From positions 1-26,423 of the forward strand of contig JNEM01016730.1 of assembly GCA_000697335.1 (NCBI GenBank): a DNA stretch of 26,423 nt. Direction: 5' to 3'. The notes under the pieces are model-generated. The model saw nothing but the letters and a program-made list of their open reading frames with translations. It had not been told where the DNA came from and did not search any database. Within the stretch, counting starts at the first letter, position 1. Every line of letters starts with the position of its first letter. This document shows positions 1-10,399 of the stretch, in pieces. Both the position numbers and the translations under genes were made by a program. Origin of the DNA: Conidiobolus incongruus B7586. Its lineage: Eukaryota; Entomophthoromycota; Entomophthoromycetes; Entomophthorales; Conidiobolaceae.

Positions 1-2080
1 GTACGTGATATTGCCGATGTTAGTAAAGCTGTAGCTCGCGGCGATTTGTCCAAAAAAGTCACTGTTGATGTCAAAGGTGAAATTCGTGACCTTAAAGATA
101 CCATTAACACTATGGTTGACCAGTTACAAACTTTTGCTACTGAAGTAACTCGTGTATCACTTGAGGTAGGAACCGAGGGTAAACTCGGGGGACAAGCCAT
201 TGTCAAAGATGTAGGTGGTACTTGGAAAGATTTGACCAATAATGTCAATTTAATGGCTTCCAATTTGACTGCTCAAGTGCGTGATATTGCTACTGTTTGT
301 ACAGCTGTTGCCTGTGGTGATCTTTCTCAAAAAGTGACTGTTTCTGTTCAGGGTGAAATTCTAGAACTCAAAGTAACCATTAATACTATGGTTGACCAAC
401 TAAGAATGTTTGCAGCTGAAGTTACTCGTGTTGCACATGAAGTAGGTACAGAAGGTAAACTTGGTGCTCAAGCAGAAGTCGACGGAGTTGGAGGAACATG
501 GAAAGTTTTGACAGATAGTGTAAATACCATGGCCTCTAATCTTACAGCACAGGTGAGGGATATCGCGAATGTCAGTAAAGCTGTTGCAACTGGAGATCTT
601 TCTAAAAAGATCACAGTCAATGTCAAGGGCGAAATCTTAGACTTGAAGAACACTATTAATACGATGGTTGACCAACTGAGGACCTTTGCTACTGAAGTGA
701 CCAGAGTTTCACTCGAAGTAGGAACAGAAGGAAAACTCGGAGGTCAAGCTGTTGTTAAAGATGTAGCAGGTACATGGAAGGATCTTACAGACAATGTAAA
801 TCTTATGGCTGCCAATCTCACAAGTCAAGTACGATCAATTGCCGAGGTCACCACAGCTGTGGCAGATGGTGATTTGTCTAAAAAGATTACGGTCGATGTA
901 AAGGGAGAGATACATTTATTAAAAACAACCGTCAATTCTATGGTTGACCGACTTAGGACTTTTGCTGCAGAAGTAACAAGGGTGGCGTTTCAAGTGGGTA
1001 CCGAAGGTAAACTGGGTGTTCAAGCTCATGTTAAAGACGTCGGTGGTACTTGGAAAGAATTAACAGATAATGTAAACACCATGGCTGCCAATTTGACTGC
1101 CCAGGTCAGGGATATTGCGAATGTCAGTAAAGCAGTAGCTCGAGGTGATCTCTCGAAGAAAATCACTGTTAATGTCAAAGGTGAAATGCTGGATTTGAAA
1201 AACACAATAAATACCATGGTGGATCAGTTACAGACCTTTGCCACTGAAGTTACTCGTGTATCGCTTGAAGTCGGAACCGAAGGTAAATTGGGAGGTCAGG
1301 CTGTAGTCAAAGACGTTGGTGGTACATGGAAAGATCTCACAGATAATGTAAATATTATGGCTGCTAATCTTACGGGTCAAGTGCGTTCCATTGCTGCAGT
1401 AACCACTGCAGTTGCTTGTGGTGATTTATCTCGCAAAATCACGGTGAATGTTAAAGGAGAAATATTGGAGTTAAAGAATACGGTTAACTCTATGGTTGAT
1501 CAGCTACGTATGTTTGCTTCAGAAGTAACTCGTGTTGCTCGAGAAGTAGGAACAGAAGGTAAACTTGGTGGACAAGCATATGTGAAAGACGTTGGTGGCA
1601 CTTGGAAAGAATTAACTGACAATGTGAATACGATGGCTTCCAATCTTACTCTTCAAGTTAGAGATATTGCTAATGTTTGTAAAGCTGTAGCATTTGGTGA
1701 TTTATCTAAGAAGATTACTGTTAACGTTGAAGGCGAAATTTTAGATCTTAAGAATACTATCAATACCATGGTTGACCAATTAAGAATGTTTGCTTCTGAA
1801 GTAACCCGTGTTGCTCGAGAAGTAGGAACTGAAGGTAAACTTGGGGTGCAAGCCCAAGTAAAGGATGTATCAGGAACTTGGAAAGAAATTACCTACAACG
1901 TGAATACTATGGCTGCTAATCTTACTTCTCAAGTCAGGGCTTTTGCACAAATTTCTGCTGCTGCAACTGATGGTGACTTTACCCGCTTTATTACTGTTGA
2001 AGCTTCAGGTGAAATGGACTCACTTAAAACCAAGATTAATCAAATGGTGTATACTTTGAGAGAAAGTATTCAAAAGAATA
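1..2080 (+). repeat. Tandem 276-bp (92-codon) HAMP-coding repeats
   Basis: The conserved GTEGKLG motif starts at 169, 445, 721, 997, 1273, 1549 and 1825, exactly 276 bp apart each time with no indels. Units 1, 3 and 5 share [14 protein letters not shown] and units 2, 4, 6 and 7 share A-x-(E/Q)-VGTEGKLG, which gives a two-unit (552 bp) super-period. A partial unit before base 169 shows that the array continues off the left edge. The family knowledge is that such arrays form stacked HAMP modules that relay the signal to the kinase core. Confidence 0.95.
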
Positions 2081-3654
2081 CAATGGCTCGTGAAGCTGCT
2101 GAATTAGCCAATAGAGCTAAATCTGAATTCTTAGCCAATATGTCTCACGAAATCAGAACCCCAATGAATGGTATCATTGGTATGACCGCCTTAACTCTTG
2201 AAACTGAATTAACAAGACAACAAAGAGAAAATCTTATGATTGTATCAACCATGGCCAATTCTCTCTTAACGATTATTGATGATATTTTGGATATTTCTAA
2301 GATTGAAGCTAACAAATTAGTAATGGAGCAGATCCCATTCTCTTTACGCTCAGCTGTTTTTGGCGTCTTGAAGACTTTATCAGTCAAAGCTAATCAAAAG
2401 AAACTCGATCTCATATATGATCTTGATGGCACAATACCCGATCAATTGATTGGTGATCCTCTCAGATTAAAACAAGTCATTACAAACTTAATTGGAAATG
2501 CTGTGAAATTTACAACCAAAGGAAGAGTGGTTTGTACAGCTCAAACCAAAGAAATCCATGGTGATAAAATCACTTTGCTGTTCTGTGTTAGTGACACTGG
2601 TATTGGTATTGACGCTGGAAAACTCAATTTGATTTTCGATACATTCCAACAAGCCGATGGTTCTACCACTCGTAAATACGGTGGTACAGGTTTAGGCTTA
2701 TCAATTTCTAAACGACTTGTTGTTCTGATGGGTGGTGAACTTTGGGTACACAGTGTGTTTGGTAAAGGATCTCAATTTTATTTTACTGTCCAATGTACTT
2801 TAGCCAATACTACTGTAGATCAAGCCTTGAATCGATTATCTCCATATTCAACCCGTGGTGTAGTTGTTGTTGATACTAAACGATCAGATGATATACCAGA
2901 TCTAGTTCATATGCTTGAAATCCTTCAACTTCATTATGTAGTAGTCCACACCATGGAAGAAGCAGGTGTAATTGCCGCTCAAGGAACTCCCCAAGTTCCT
3001 CGTACAGATATGCTTATTGTAGATGATTTGGAAATAGTTGAAAAACTCAGAGAAATTTCTAGTTTGCGATATGTTCCAATTATCTTAATGTCCCCTAATA
3101 TGCCACCTTTAGTAATTAAAGTCTCCATCGAGCTTGGAATCTCATCATATATTAACCAACCCGTTCAATTCCCTGATCTGGTCAATGCCCTTTATTCTGC
3201 TATGGAGAATTATTCTATTATTCCTTCAGATTCGTCCAAAGCCAAGAAAGCACCATTGAACATTCTTCTAGCTGAAGATAATATTGTCAATCAGAAATTG
3301 GCTGTTAGAATCCTCGAAAAATTCGGACACAAAGCCACCATCGTTTCTAACGGATTATTAGCCGTTGAAGCAGTTAAAAATAACAAATATGACTTGATTT
3401 TGATGGATGTTCAAATGCCAATCATGGGAGGTTTTGAAGCCACACAACACATTCGAGAATGGGAACTTGAATCTGGTCATAGAACGCCGATTGTTGCTTT
3501 GACTGCCCATGCGATGATTGGGGATCGAGAAAAATGTATAGCATCTGGCATGGATGACTACGTTAGCAAACCCCTCAGATTTAATGAACTCATGGCTGCT
3601 ATCAATAAGTCAGTCACAATGAATTCAAGCTCCAAAGAAAAGGAGAGTACATAA
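1..3654 (+). CDS. NIK1: Group III hybrid histidine kinase (Nik1/Os-1 type), 5' end outside window
   Basis: This is a cytosolic hybrid sensor kinase of the family that controls the HOG osmostress pathway through a Ypd1-like phosphotransfer protein and is the target pathway of phenylpyrrole and dicarboximide fungicides (family knowledge). The frame is open from base 1 with no start Met, so the gene begins upstream and is partial. Residues 1 to about 655 are seven complete 92-residue HAMP-type repeats plus a final divergent HAMP. The H-box ([12 protein letters not shown]) follows, with the phospho-accepting His at codon 2146-2148. The N-box ([10 protein letters not shown]) lies near 2485-2515, the G1 box (DTGIGI) begins at 2593, and GTGLGL lies near 2690. 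A degenerate receiver-like segment (about 2850-3215) precedes the true receiver (about 3260-3625), which has AEDN, the phospho-accepting Asp in LILMDVQMP at 3406-3408, and the SKP lysine. There are no introns in the window. It converges with the next gene. The family assignment is very secure. Confidence 0.97.
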   Translation, partial: VRDIADVSKAVARGDLSKKVTVDVKGEIRDLKDTINTMVDQLQTFATEVTRVSLEVGTEGKLGGQAIVKDVGGTWKDLTNNVNLMASNLTAQVRDIATVCTAVACGDLSQKVTVSVQGEILELKVTINTMVDQLRMFAAEVTRVAHEVGTEGKLGAQAEVDGVGGTWKVLTDSVNTMASNLTAQVRDIANVSKAVATGDLSKKITVNVKGEILDLKNTINTMVDQLRTFATEVTRVSLEVGTEGKLGGQAVVKDVAGTWKDLTDNVNLMAANLTSQVRSIAEVTTAVADGDLSKKITVDVKGEIHLLKTTVNSMVDRLRTFAAEVTRVAFQVGTEGKLGVQAHVKDVGGTWKELTDNVNTMAANLTAQVRDIANVSKAVARGDLSKKITVNVKGEMLDLKNTINTMVDQLQTFATEVTRVSLEVGTEGKLGGQAVVKDVGGTWKDLTDNVNIMAANLTGQVRSIAAVTTAVACGDLSRKITVNVKGEILELKNTVNSMVDQLRMFASEVTRVAREVGTEGKLGGQAYVKDVGGTWKELTDNVNTMASNLTLQVRDIANVCKAVAFGDLSKKITVNVEGEILDLKNTINTMVDQLRMFASEVTRVAREVGTEGKLGVQAQVKDVSGTWKEITYNVNTMAANLTSQVRAFAQISAAATDGDFTRFITVEASGEMDSLKTKINQMVYTLRESIQKNTMAREAAELANRAKSEFLANMSHEIRTPMNGIIGMTALTLETELTRQQRENLMIVSTMANSLLTIIDDILDISKIEANKLVMEQIPFSLRSAVFGVLKTLSVKANQKKLDLIYDLDGTIPDQLIGDPLRLKQVITNLIGNAVKFTTKGRVVCTAQTKEIHGDKITLLFCVSDTGIGIDAGKLNLIFDTFQQADGSTTRKYGGTGLGLSISKRLVVLMGGELWVHSVFGKGSQFYFTVQCTLANTTVDQALNRLSPYSTRGVVVVDTKRSDDIPDLVHMLEILQLHYVVVHTMEEAGVIAAQGTPQVPRTDMLIVDDLEIVEKLREISSLRYVPIILMSPNMPPLVIKVSIELGISSYINQPVQFPDLVNALYSAMENYSIIPSDSSKAKKAPLNILLAEDNIVNQKLAVRILEKFGHKATIVSNGLLAVEAVKNNKYDLILMDVQMPIMGGFEATQHIREWELESGHRTPIVALTAHAMIGDREKCIASGMDDYVSKPLRFNELMAAINKSVTMNSSSKEKEST

Positions 3655-4452
3655 TTAATCAAATAACTCAACTAAATCGACTATATTTTTGAAATAATAC
3701 TTCTTTAGATTAGTAACCAGTATAAATAATACTTCTTAAATATCAAACTGTTGTTACTATTATTTATAATTTTGTGTCGCTATCTTATATTATCTTTTAT
3801 AAAATAAACTATAATCAGAAATAATATTTATTACTATTATCTATTTATATTATTTATGAATAACTATATAATTCATTTTAATCATTGATTTTTTAAATAT
3901 CAATATAAAAGTTGGTATTTCATATATCGATATATAGAATAAATATATAAAAATAACATTGAATACTTCAAAATATTCTTAATATAAATTAATAATAATA
4001 TATTAAGAGAAATATAATCAATTATTATATAGGTTTATCAATGAAAATACTGGTTTAAGTCAATAGTATTAATAATCATTCAGAAAATAATATATGATAT
4101 TGTTTATTATAATGCAATCAAACAAAGCTAATAATGATGAGTGTATATTTAAATTTTATATCATATTATATATTGAATAAATTGATTCAAGATAATACTT
4201 CCCTATATTTTACAATTTTTAATTAAATAATTAAATAACTGACTGAATTTGTTTTTTTGAAGTAGTTTAGATATATATTTTAAAATACGTCAAATACTAT
4301 CCAATAAATTAAAAACGAATGAATCTTACTAGAATATTTATTTGAAAAATAATGCAATCATAAATCAGTTTCAACAAAATCAAATATAAACACAACATTC
4401 AAAGAAATATAAATCAAAATAATTCTTTCCAATTAATTTTCACACAATACTA
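3655..4452. other. AT-rich intergenic stretch between convergent genes
   Basis: About 800 bp between the 3' ends of the histidine kinase and the Eaf3 gene. It must contain both transcription terminators, but I see no single clear site. There is no convincing ORF or RNA gene. Confidence 0.6.
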
Positions 4453-5838
4453 TTAATTAGATGATTTTAGCTCACCAGCATCTATCCAATCTTCAGAAAA
4501 ATATTCATCCTTATGGTTTTCGAGGTATCTGAAAACATTGTGAGTTAAGATTAATAATTATTACAGAAAGAAATATTACCTTATTAGCTCTTGAATCAGT
4601 TTTTTGATGCTTTCCAAATACTCAGGTTCAATATTGCATTGATTTAATAATGAAGGAAGTTCTAAAAACAATCTTAATAGATGGTCCCCTCCATAAAGCT
4701 GTCCTACTTCAAGAGAGCTATTTTCCTTAATAAGTTTTTCATATTGTTCTCTCTCTTGAGGGTATAATAGTAGGACGTTTAATAGTTTGTCAAAGTATAA
4801 GTAGATTCCTTCGACCATTTCATTCACATAATCAATAGGATATCTAACAAAATTAGTAAAGTTATAAATGATAATACAATCTTAAAACCTTACTGATTTT
4901 TATCGGATTCTGTTTGATTTTTATTAAACTCTTGTTGATAATTGGTCAGAATTTGCTTAACATTGGGACTCTTTGGCAATTTCGTTAACTATAAAAGTGA
5001 TAAAATATTAATGACTATCAGTTTACTAAGCAATATTTATAAAAGTATTACTTTGTGATCCACAGTAATTGCTTCCCATTGATTAACTAATAAAGTTTTG
5101 AGATTATCTCCAAGCTCAAAGCAAAATCCCGGATCTGGCTTAGGAGCAGTAGTTTTAGATTCCACTGGTTGAAGATTAGTTTGCTTAGTGTTGGTAAGAG
5201 GTTCGGGGGTTTTGTTAGAATCTTTCCTCCTCTGTGAATGCTTTGTTAATTTAACACAAAATATTGATGATAAGTATTTACTTTGATTTCACCCGCTCGA
5301 GTTGACGTCATCGTAGATCTTTTTGTAGTTTGAGTTTCAGAGCTGGTTTTACCCTTTTGTCTTAATCCTAATCCTTCTTTCAATTCCTTTTGTTTAGCTA
5401 ATCCTTCTTCATTCCATTTAATTATTCTACTTTGAGGAACCCATTCATCCCAACTAAATCAAATGTTAGGTTTAAATGCTTTAAATTTGATAATATGATA
5501 CACTTACGTATGTTTCCACCCTTTATAGTGTACAAAATAATGGGTTCCAATAGGCTTTGTTTCTTCTTCGTCTGAATTGTCAGGTTGAATAAGAACTGAA
5601 TCTTCGGAATCGGAACCAGTAAAATCTCTCTTTTCTAAAATCTAGAAAAATTGATGAGGAGCTTAGTATACGAAAGTAAAAAAATTTATCAATTTTTTAC
5701 TTTAGCCTCGTATAATAATGGTCCGTGATAGCACAATATTCTTTCATTGTTATTATATACTAACTCAGTTTGAGAGTTGCTTTCAGAATCTGATTGCTCT
5801 GCTGTCGGTTTAGATTTTTTAGTCAAGTTATTGTCCAT
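4453..5838 (-). CDS. EAF3: MRG-family chromatin reader (Eaf3/Alp13/MRG15 orthologue), 7 exons
   Basis: The family binds H3K36-methylated nucleosomes through an N-terminal chromo barrel and scaffolds the NuA4 acetyltransferase and Rpd3S deacetylase complexes through the C-terminal MRG domain. Exons on - are 5838-5701, 5641-5508, 5453-5282, 5231-5052, 4988-4894, 4843-4580 and 4528-4453, giving 352 aa. All six introns are GT..AG and 50-63 bp long, and phases agree across every junction. The chromo barrel is visible as ERILCYHGPLLYEAK, HYFVHYKGWKHTWDEW and VPQSRIIKW, split by an acidic insertion (residues about 50-80, Ser/Asp/Glu rich). The MRG domain (about residues 190-340) shows PIDYVNEMVEGIYLYFD and LYGGDHLLRLFLELP and ends in IRYLENHKDEYF. 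The Met at 5838 is the first in-frame ATG; the frame stays open upstream without one. The start could be elsewhere only if a further intron exists. Confidence 0.93.
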
Positions 5839-6961
5839 TATATTTTTATTTGTGTAAAAAAATTGGAAATGTTTAGAATTCGATTGCAACGTTTTCTAAT
5901 TTTCGTCCCAATGATGATATCAGTTTTTTTCCATATTAGGCAAATAGTAGTGAGGTACTAAAAAAGAGTGCAGCCAATCATATTTGATTAAGATTTGATT
6001 CTAATATTTTTTGATTTTGTAATAAATTTGAATAATTCATTTAACCTTGAGTATAGTAGAAATTAATAATATATCAAAAACCTTTAAATTATAATTTGAT
6101 CAAGGAAAAAGAGTTATCAAGTTAAATATATGTTTGATTACTATTTGCCGAAATTTAATCAATCTAATTCAGCGAAAATCAAAATAGAAAAATATTTGTT
6201 TCATTCAAATTGTATTTTAATATATTATTCATGCTTTTTAAAACTATTCATAACATATTGCAACTATAATCCACCAAGTTTTGTAAATAAAATGATTATT
6301 TAATAATCTCTATATTGTGCTATTGTATATTAATGATTTTTAATTATTCGCCATATCGATCTTCAATCCATATAAATTTTTTCAACATCAATAATGATAC
6401 AAAATCCATTATTGATGCTTTTGCAAATACTGAGGAATATTTTTAGATTTTTCAATTTAAATATAGTTTTCAAAATTATTTAACAAGATATTTGTATAAA
6501 TATATCCATATCAAATTCACAAAAGCATTATCTTGCTTTTTTCTTAAATGGATATTCTTTTTATACTATTGCTTTAATCATTTTAGTATTATCATAAATG
6601 CTTTATATCATTATATTTTATATAGAATATTCTAGTAATATTTCATTTGACAACTGATTAATATCGCAATGTTTGATTTTTTATTTATTAAGATAAACAT
6701 AAAATTTTTATTAGTTTAGTGTCATTTATAAAATATGAGTATTGCAATAATTATCTCATGTACTTGATAAAAATACCAAAATTTTCATATAGTGATGAAT
6801 GAAATATTTAATTCAAATATCTTTGATTTCCAAAGTGAGAAATATGATATTTGGAATCATTATATAAAATAATATGTTGTAATAGTACATTTATTAAATA
6901 CAGTAGTGTATATTTTCAAGGCTATAAATAAGCAGTATTGAGTTATTAATTTGTTTATTAT
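5839..6961. other. AT-rich intergenic: Eaf3 promoter side and Ras-GEF 3' side
   Basis: About 1.1 kb between two genes on the same (-) strand. A CCAAT pentamer at 5974-5978 lies 136 bp upstream of the Eaf3 start codon and could be a HAP-complex site, but this is inference from one short match. I see nothing else that can be called. Confidence 0.5.
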
Positions 6962-9900
6962 TTAAATATTCAAGTTTTTGGGCTCTAGCCTCAATGATTT
7001 ATGATATAGAAAATCAATATCATTACTTCCCAGTCCCCTTCTGCATTTATTTACATCCAACTCATCTTGAAGTAGTTCTTGAATTTCCACTACTTCAATC
7101 AAATTATACGGGGTTTGGAAACGAAGAATTTCTTTGATAAGATTGAACGTTTTTAAACATTTACTAAAGTTCACCATTTTTGATCTGTTATGATCCATTT
7201 GTTCCATTGGATGTGGTTTGAATGCTGGATTGCCATCATCTGTAAACGTTAGATCTGTTAAATAGAGACCAAGAAAAGGTAGACAAGGAGTCGGAGAGCT
7301 TTTAACCAGATTCCGATATGTATAATAGTTTCGATTAGTATCGGTCAGAGTCTTCAAATTATCAAATATCGAATGATACTTTTGATTTAGAAGTTTCCAT
7401 GTCTTCTTTAGTCTTGCAATTGGAGTACTATTTAACCCGCAGACAATGGCCATTAAGGTGTTGTAGTTTCTTAAACTACAACATTCGTCAGCTAGCTTGA
7501 TATAAAACTTGAGAGTTTTAGCTCTCAACTTGGGCTGTACATCGCTAAGAATATGTCTTATAACCATATTGGTTACATTAGTTGAAGTTTGTGACATTAA
7601 TTTGATTGATTGACAGCTGGACCCTTGATTCAGTTTACTTTTCGTAAAATCTCTGCCAAATAAGTCAAAAGGCTTAATTTTGCAAAAGTTCTTGCATTCG
7701 AGTATTGTCAATTGTCTAGCAACTTCCACTGGATCCAGTTCCAATATGCTTAAAGAGCTATTTGTTTCATCGATTAGTCGTAGTAATAAAGATTTTGTCA
7801 AAATTGGCTGTGGAGGAGTAGATGAAACTATCAATGGAGGAGGTGTAAAAAAGATACAATTCGCAGCAGTGTTGTCATTATCTTGATGGTAATTATTGGA
7901 TGCCATGAAATTCGAATTATTCTGGCTAATGAATAGCTTGCATATCTTATCCTTAATTAATGTCATAATCTTGCTCTCCTCCCATTTGAAGTTCCATCGA
8001 ATCAACTCTGGGCAAAATTTACCTAGTGGATCCAAAATCACCATATCTTGATCCTCAAAGAAAAACGTCTCCAGCCAAAGCATAAAAACGGTACATACTT
8101 TCATCTGGATTGTGTGAACTTCGTCTTGAGATAAGATTTGATTAGTTCGATCTCTTAAAACGGATTGATTACCAAGTTGAAATCTATTTATCAGTTTTGT
8201 TAACAAAATCAATGGAGTGCAAAAGCTTCTGAAGGTAAGCATAAAAGTGTTAATAAAATTAGGGTCAGGTTCCAGGTTGGGGTGATGAGGAGTAAGTCTT
8301 TCAACTAAAGCATCTAATGTTCCCATTGTAATTTGTCCTTCTTTGTTTTGTACCACATCTTCAGCAGGCGTCATATATTGAGAGTAATTTTTACCTTTAA
8401 CTCTAGTGCCACCTGAGAGTGATGAGAGTATAGGTGATTTTGCTGACAAAGTTGGAGATTTAGATTGAAAAGACTGATTTAAATTAAAATTACTATGGAA
8501 TCGTTTTGGCCTCAAAGGAATGATTACTTCTTGAAGATCATCCAAAGATGATTCGAAACCATTACTTCTAGTTGTAGATGAAAGATTGTTCGTTGATCCG
8601 TACTTTCCTTTGATAAGGTTAGTCAGCTTGCCTTCAACGTATCCACTACTATCTGAACTATTGAATCCTTTAGATGGATGGTAAGATCTCCCACTCGGCA
8701 TTATGAAAGTCACATCTTTCTTCTTATTCCCAGGCTTATTTACACCATTGGATGATCCATCAGTAGAGATCATTAATGGTTTAACCTGCTGCTTTGATTT
8801 GAAAATTGGTGTTATTATCGATTTCAAATTACTAGTAATAGAGCTTGATTTGGAAGTGTGAGAATACATAGAAGCGTTCGTTGGTTTCCTTGTCACCATG
8901 GTAGGAGATCCAATTGTGGGATCAACTTTTCCTAAAGAGTAATTCTTCTTCTTTAATAATGTTTCGCCTCTATTTGGTCCTTTATATAGAGAAGGCAAGG
9001 GTCCAATAAGCTCTTGAGCCATTTCAGTATCAATTTGGAGATTAAATCCGTCCGCAGTTGACTTGATGGTATTTTTACCAAAATGAAGACCTAGAGTAAC
9101 ATAATCATCAACTGTAGATGAGTTCAGGTCACTTAATTCACTCGAGTCTAAACTACTATTATAAGATGTCTCTAATGGTGAGGTCATATTCTGAGAGCTT
9201 GTACTTATGCTTCTAAGCCTATTAGTAAAACCTCTTGATGAATTCATAGGAAAGTTAGGAGACAGGGGTGATGAGCAATGGGAATTATTGCAACTGGGTT
9301 CCTTGGAAATTTGAAATAAATTCAGGACTCTGAATTTAATGTTATGCAATTCAATGTCTTTGAATTTTCGTTGGGATAGGGAGCAGAAATTGGTGATTAA
9401 ATAAGTGTCATAGTCATAGTTTTTCATCAAATTCTTGGTCATCGATGTCATTTCTTCAGAAGATCTTAAAACAGAAAGAACCAAAACCATAAGGTGAGGA
9501 TTGCTGCTATCTTGGTTAGATTGATACATCTCTTCACAGAACGCAGTCAAACTTAATAAAGATTTATACATGTGATTTTTCAATGAAAAAAATTGAACTA
9601 ATCGCTCAGCTCGATCCTCTTCATGGACGCTGTCTGTGTATTTGAATAAGCGAATATCTTCTATAATTGAAAGCAACTGACCAACACTCATACAATATTT
9701 TGATAATAACTGAAGCAATTCATTTGTGGATAATGGTGTCGAAGATTGTTGATTAATTACGTGAAGTAGATCACCTGCTTGGTTTACAATATTATTACTT
9801 GTTGATTCAATTAAACTAGTTAATTCTTCCTTAGCTAAATTTGTTGTTTCAATTAATTCTAGTAAAGGATACTCTGATTTCTCCGGGTTTCCAGCAGATA

Positions 9901-10399
9901 AGTCTGCTGTTGAATTTGATGAATTCGGTAATAAACAAGAAACTTGTATCTGTTCAGATTTAATAACAGATATTAAGTTATTACAACTTTCCCCAATTGC
10001 TGCCGCCACTTCACGTATATGCTCCATAGATTCATCCAAAGACCAAATCCCAGTACATGCTTTTGTAAGTATTATTACTCGTATAATTAGTTTAAGAACT
10101 AAATGAAATTCTTCAAAAACCCCATCGTGATCTAAAGCTTCAGACTCTAAGCTCACCATGTGACAGCATAGAAATAGATGATGAACTGCTGAAGAAAGCT
10201 GATTAGTTGCAGATATTAGATCGGACAAGGGAGATGTAGTGAGACGGCATATTGCTTCTTCAATTCGACATTGCAATGCGTGTAGAGTAAAATCGGTTAC
10301 TGTTCTCGTAGAGTTACTATTTGAGATGAATTTATTTTCGAAAGGGAGTGATTTGCCAAGTTGCAACATACCAGCTGATGAAGAAATTTTGGTGATCAT
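6962..10399 (-). CDS. Cdc25-type Ras guanine nucleotide exchange factor
   Basis: It should activate a Ras-family GTPase by GDP release at membranes, acting on cAMP/PKA or MAPK signalling or morphogenesis as fungal Cdc25, Ste6/Efc25 and Bud5 do (family knowledge; which one is not resolved). The 1145-residue product is intronless. Residues 1 to about 350 are predicted helical and of no family I recognise. Residues about 370-680 are a low-complexity Ser/Asn/Lys-rich linker. The RasGEF_N module starts near residue 688 (TMGTLDALVERLT, FINTFMLTFRSF). The catalytic CDC25 domain runs from about 885 to 1120, with LDPVEVARQLTILE, the helical-hairpin region QPKLRAKTLKFYIKLADECC and the signature PCLPFLGLYLTDLTF. 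No SH3 domain is seen at the N terminus, unlike budding-yeast Cdc25. The start ATG at 10399-10397 is the ORF's first Met. No upstream exon is evident, though one cannot be excluded. Confidence 0.93.
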   Translation of the reverse strand: MITKISSSAGMLQLGKSLPFENKFISNSNSTRTVTDFTLHALQCRIEEAICRLTTSPLSDLISATNQLSSAVHHLFLCCHMVSLESEALDHDGVFEEFHLVLKLIIRVIILTKACTGIWSLDESMEHIREVAAAIGESCNNLISVIKSEQIQVSCLLPNSSNSTADLSAGNPEKSEYPLLELIETTNLAKEELTSLIESTSNNIVNQAGDLLHVINQQSSTPLSTNELLQLLSKYCMSVGQLLSIIEDIRLFKYTDSVHEEDRAERLVQFFSLKNHMYKSLLSLTAFCEEMYQSNQDSSNPHLMVLVLSVLRSSEEMTSMTKNLMKNYDYDTYLITNFCSLSQRKFKDIELHNIKFRVLNLFQISKEPSCNNSHCSSPLSPNFPMNSSRGFTNRLRSISTSSQNMTSPLETSYNSSLDSSELSDLNSSTVDDYVTLGLHFGKNTIKSTADGFNLQIDTEMAQELIGPLPSLYKGPNRGETLLKKKNYSLGKVDPTIGSPTMVTRKPTNASMYSHTSKSSSITSNLKSIITPIFKSKQQVKPLMISTDGSSNGVNKPGNKKKDVTFIMPSGRSYHPSKGFNSSDSSGYVEGKLTNLIKGKYGSTNNLSSTTRSNGFESSLDDLQEVIIPLRPKRFHSNFNLNQSFQSKSPTLSAKSPILSSLSGGTRVKGKNYSQYMTPAEDVVQNKEGQITMGTLDALVERLTPHHPNLEPDPNFINTFMLTFRSFCTPLILLTKLINRFQLGNQSVLRDRTNQILSQDEVHTIQMKVCTVFMLWLETFFFEDQDMVILDPLGKFCPELIRWNFKWEESKIMTLIKDKICKLFISQNNSNFMASNNYHQDNDNTAANCIFFTPPPLIVSSTPPQPILTKSLLLRLIDETNSSLSILELDPVEVARQLTILECKNFCKIKPFDLFGRDFTKSKLNQGSSCQSIKLMSQTSTNVTNMVIRHILSDVQPKLRAKTLKFYIKLADECCSLRNYNTLMAIVCGLNSTPIARLKKTWKLLNQKYHSIFDNLKTLTDTNRNYYTYRNLVKSSPTPCLPFLGLYLTDLTFTDDGNPAFKPHPMEQMDHNRSKMVNFSKCLKTFNLIKEILRFQTPYNLIEVVEIQELLQDELDVNKCRRGLGSNDIDFLYHKSLRLEPKNLNI

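Noticed and set aside
46-48. TTG as a possible start for the histidine kinase
   Set aside because: The frame is open to base 1 and reads a normal HAMP repeat upstream of this codon, so the gene simply continues off the left edge.
468-1217. Open frames on - opposite the HAMP repeats
   Set aside because: They are repeated shadows of the conserved HAMP codons on the other strand, with no family resemblance of their own.
2145-2387. 80-codon open frame on - opposite the kinase H-box region
   Set aside because: Antisense shadow of a strongly conserved coding region.
5836-5889. Upstream extension of Eaf3 exon 1 from a TTG codon
   Set aside because: There is an in-frame ATG at 5838, and the extra residues show no family resemblance.
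7680-7886. 68-codon open frame on + inside the Ras-GEF gene
   Set aside because: It lies antisense to well-conserved RasGEF coding sequence and has no independent support.
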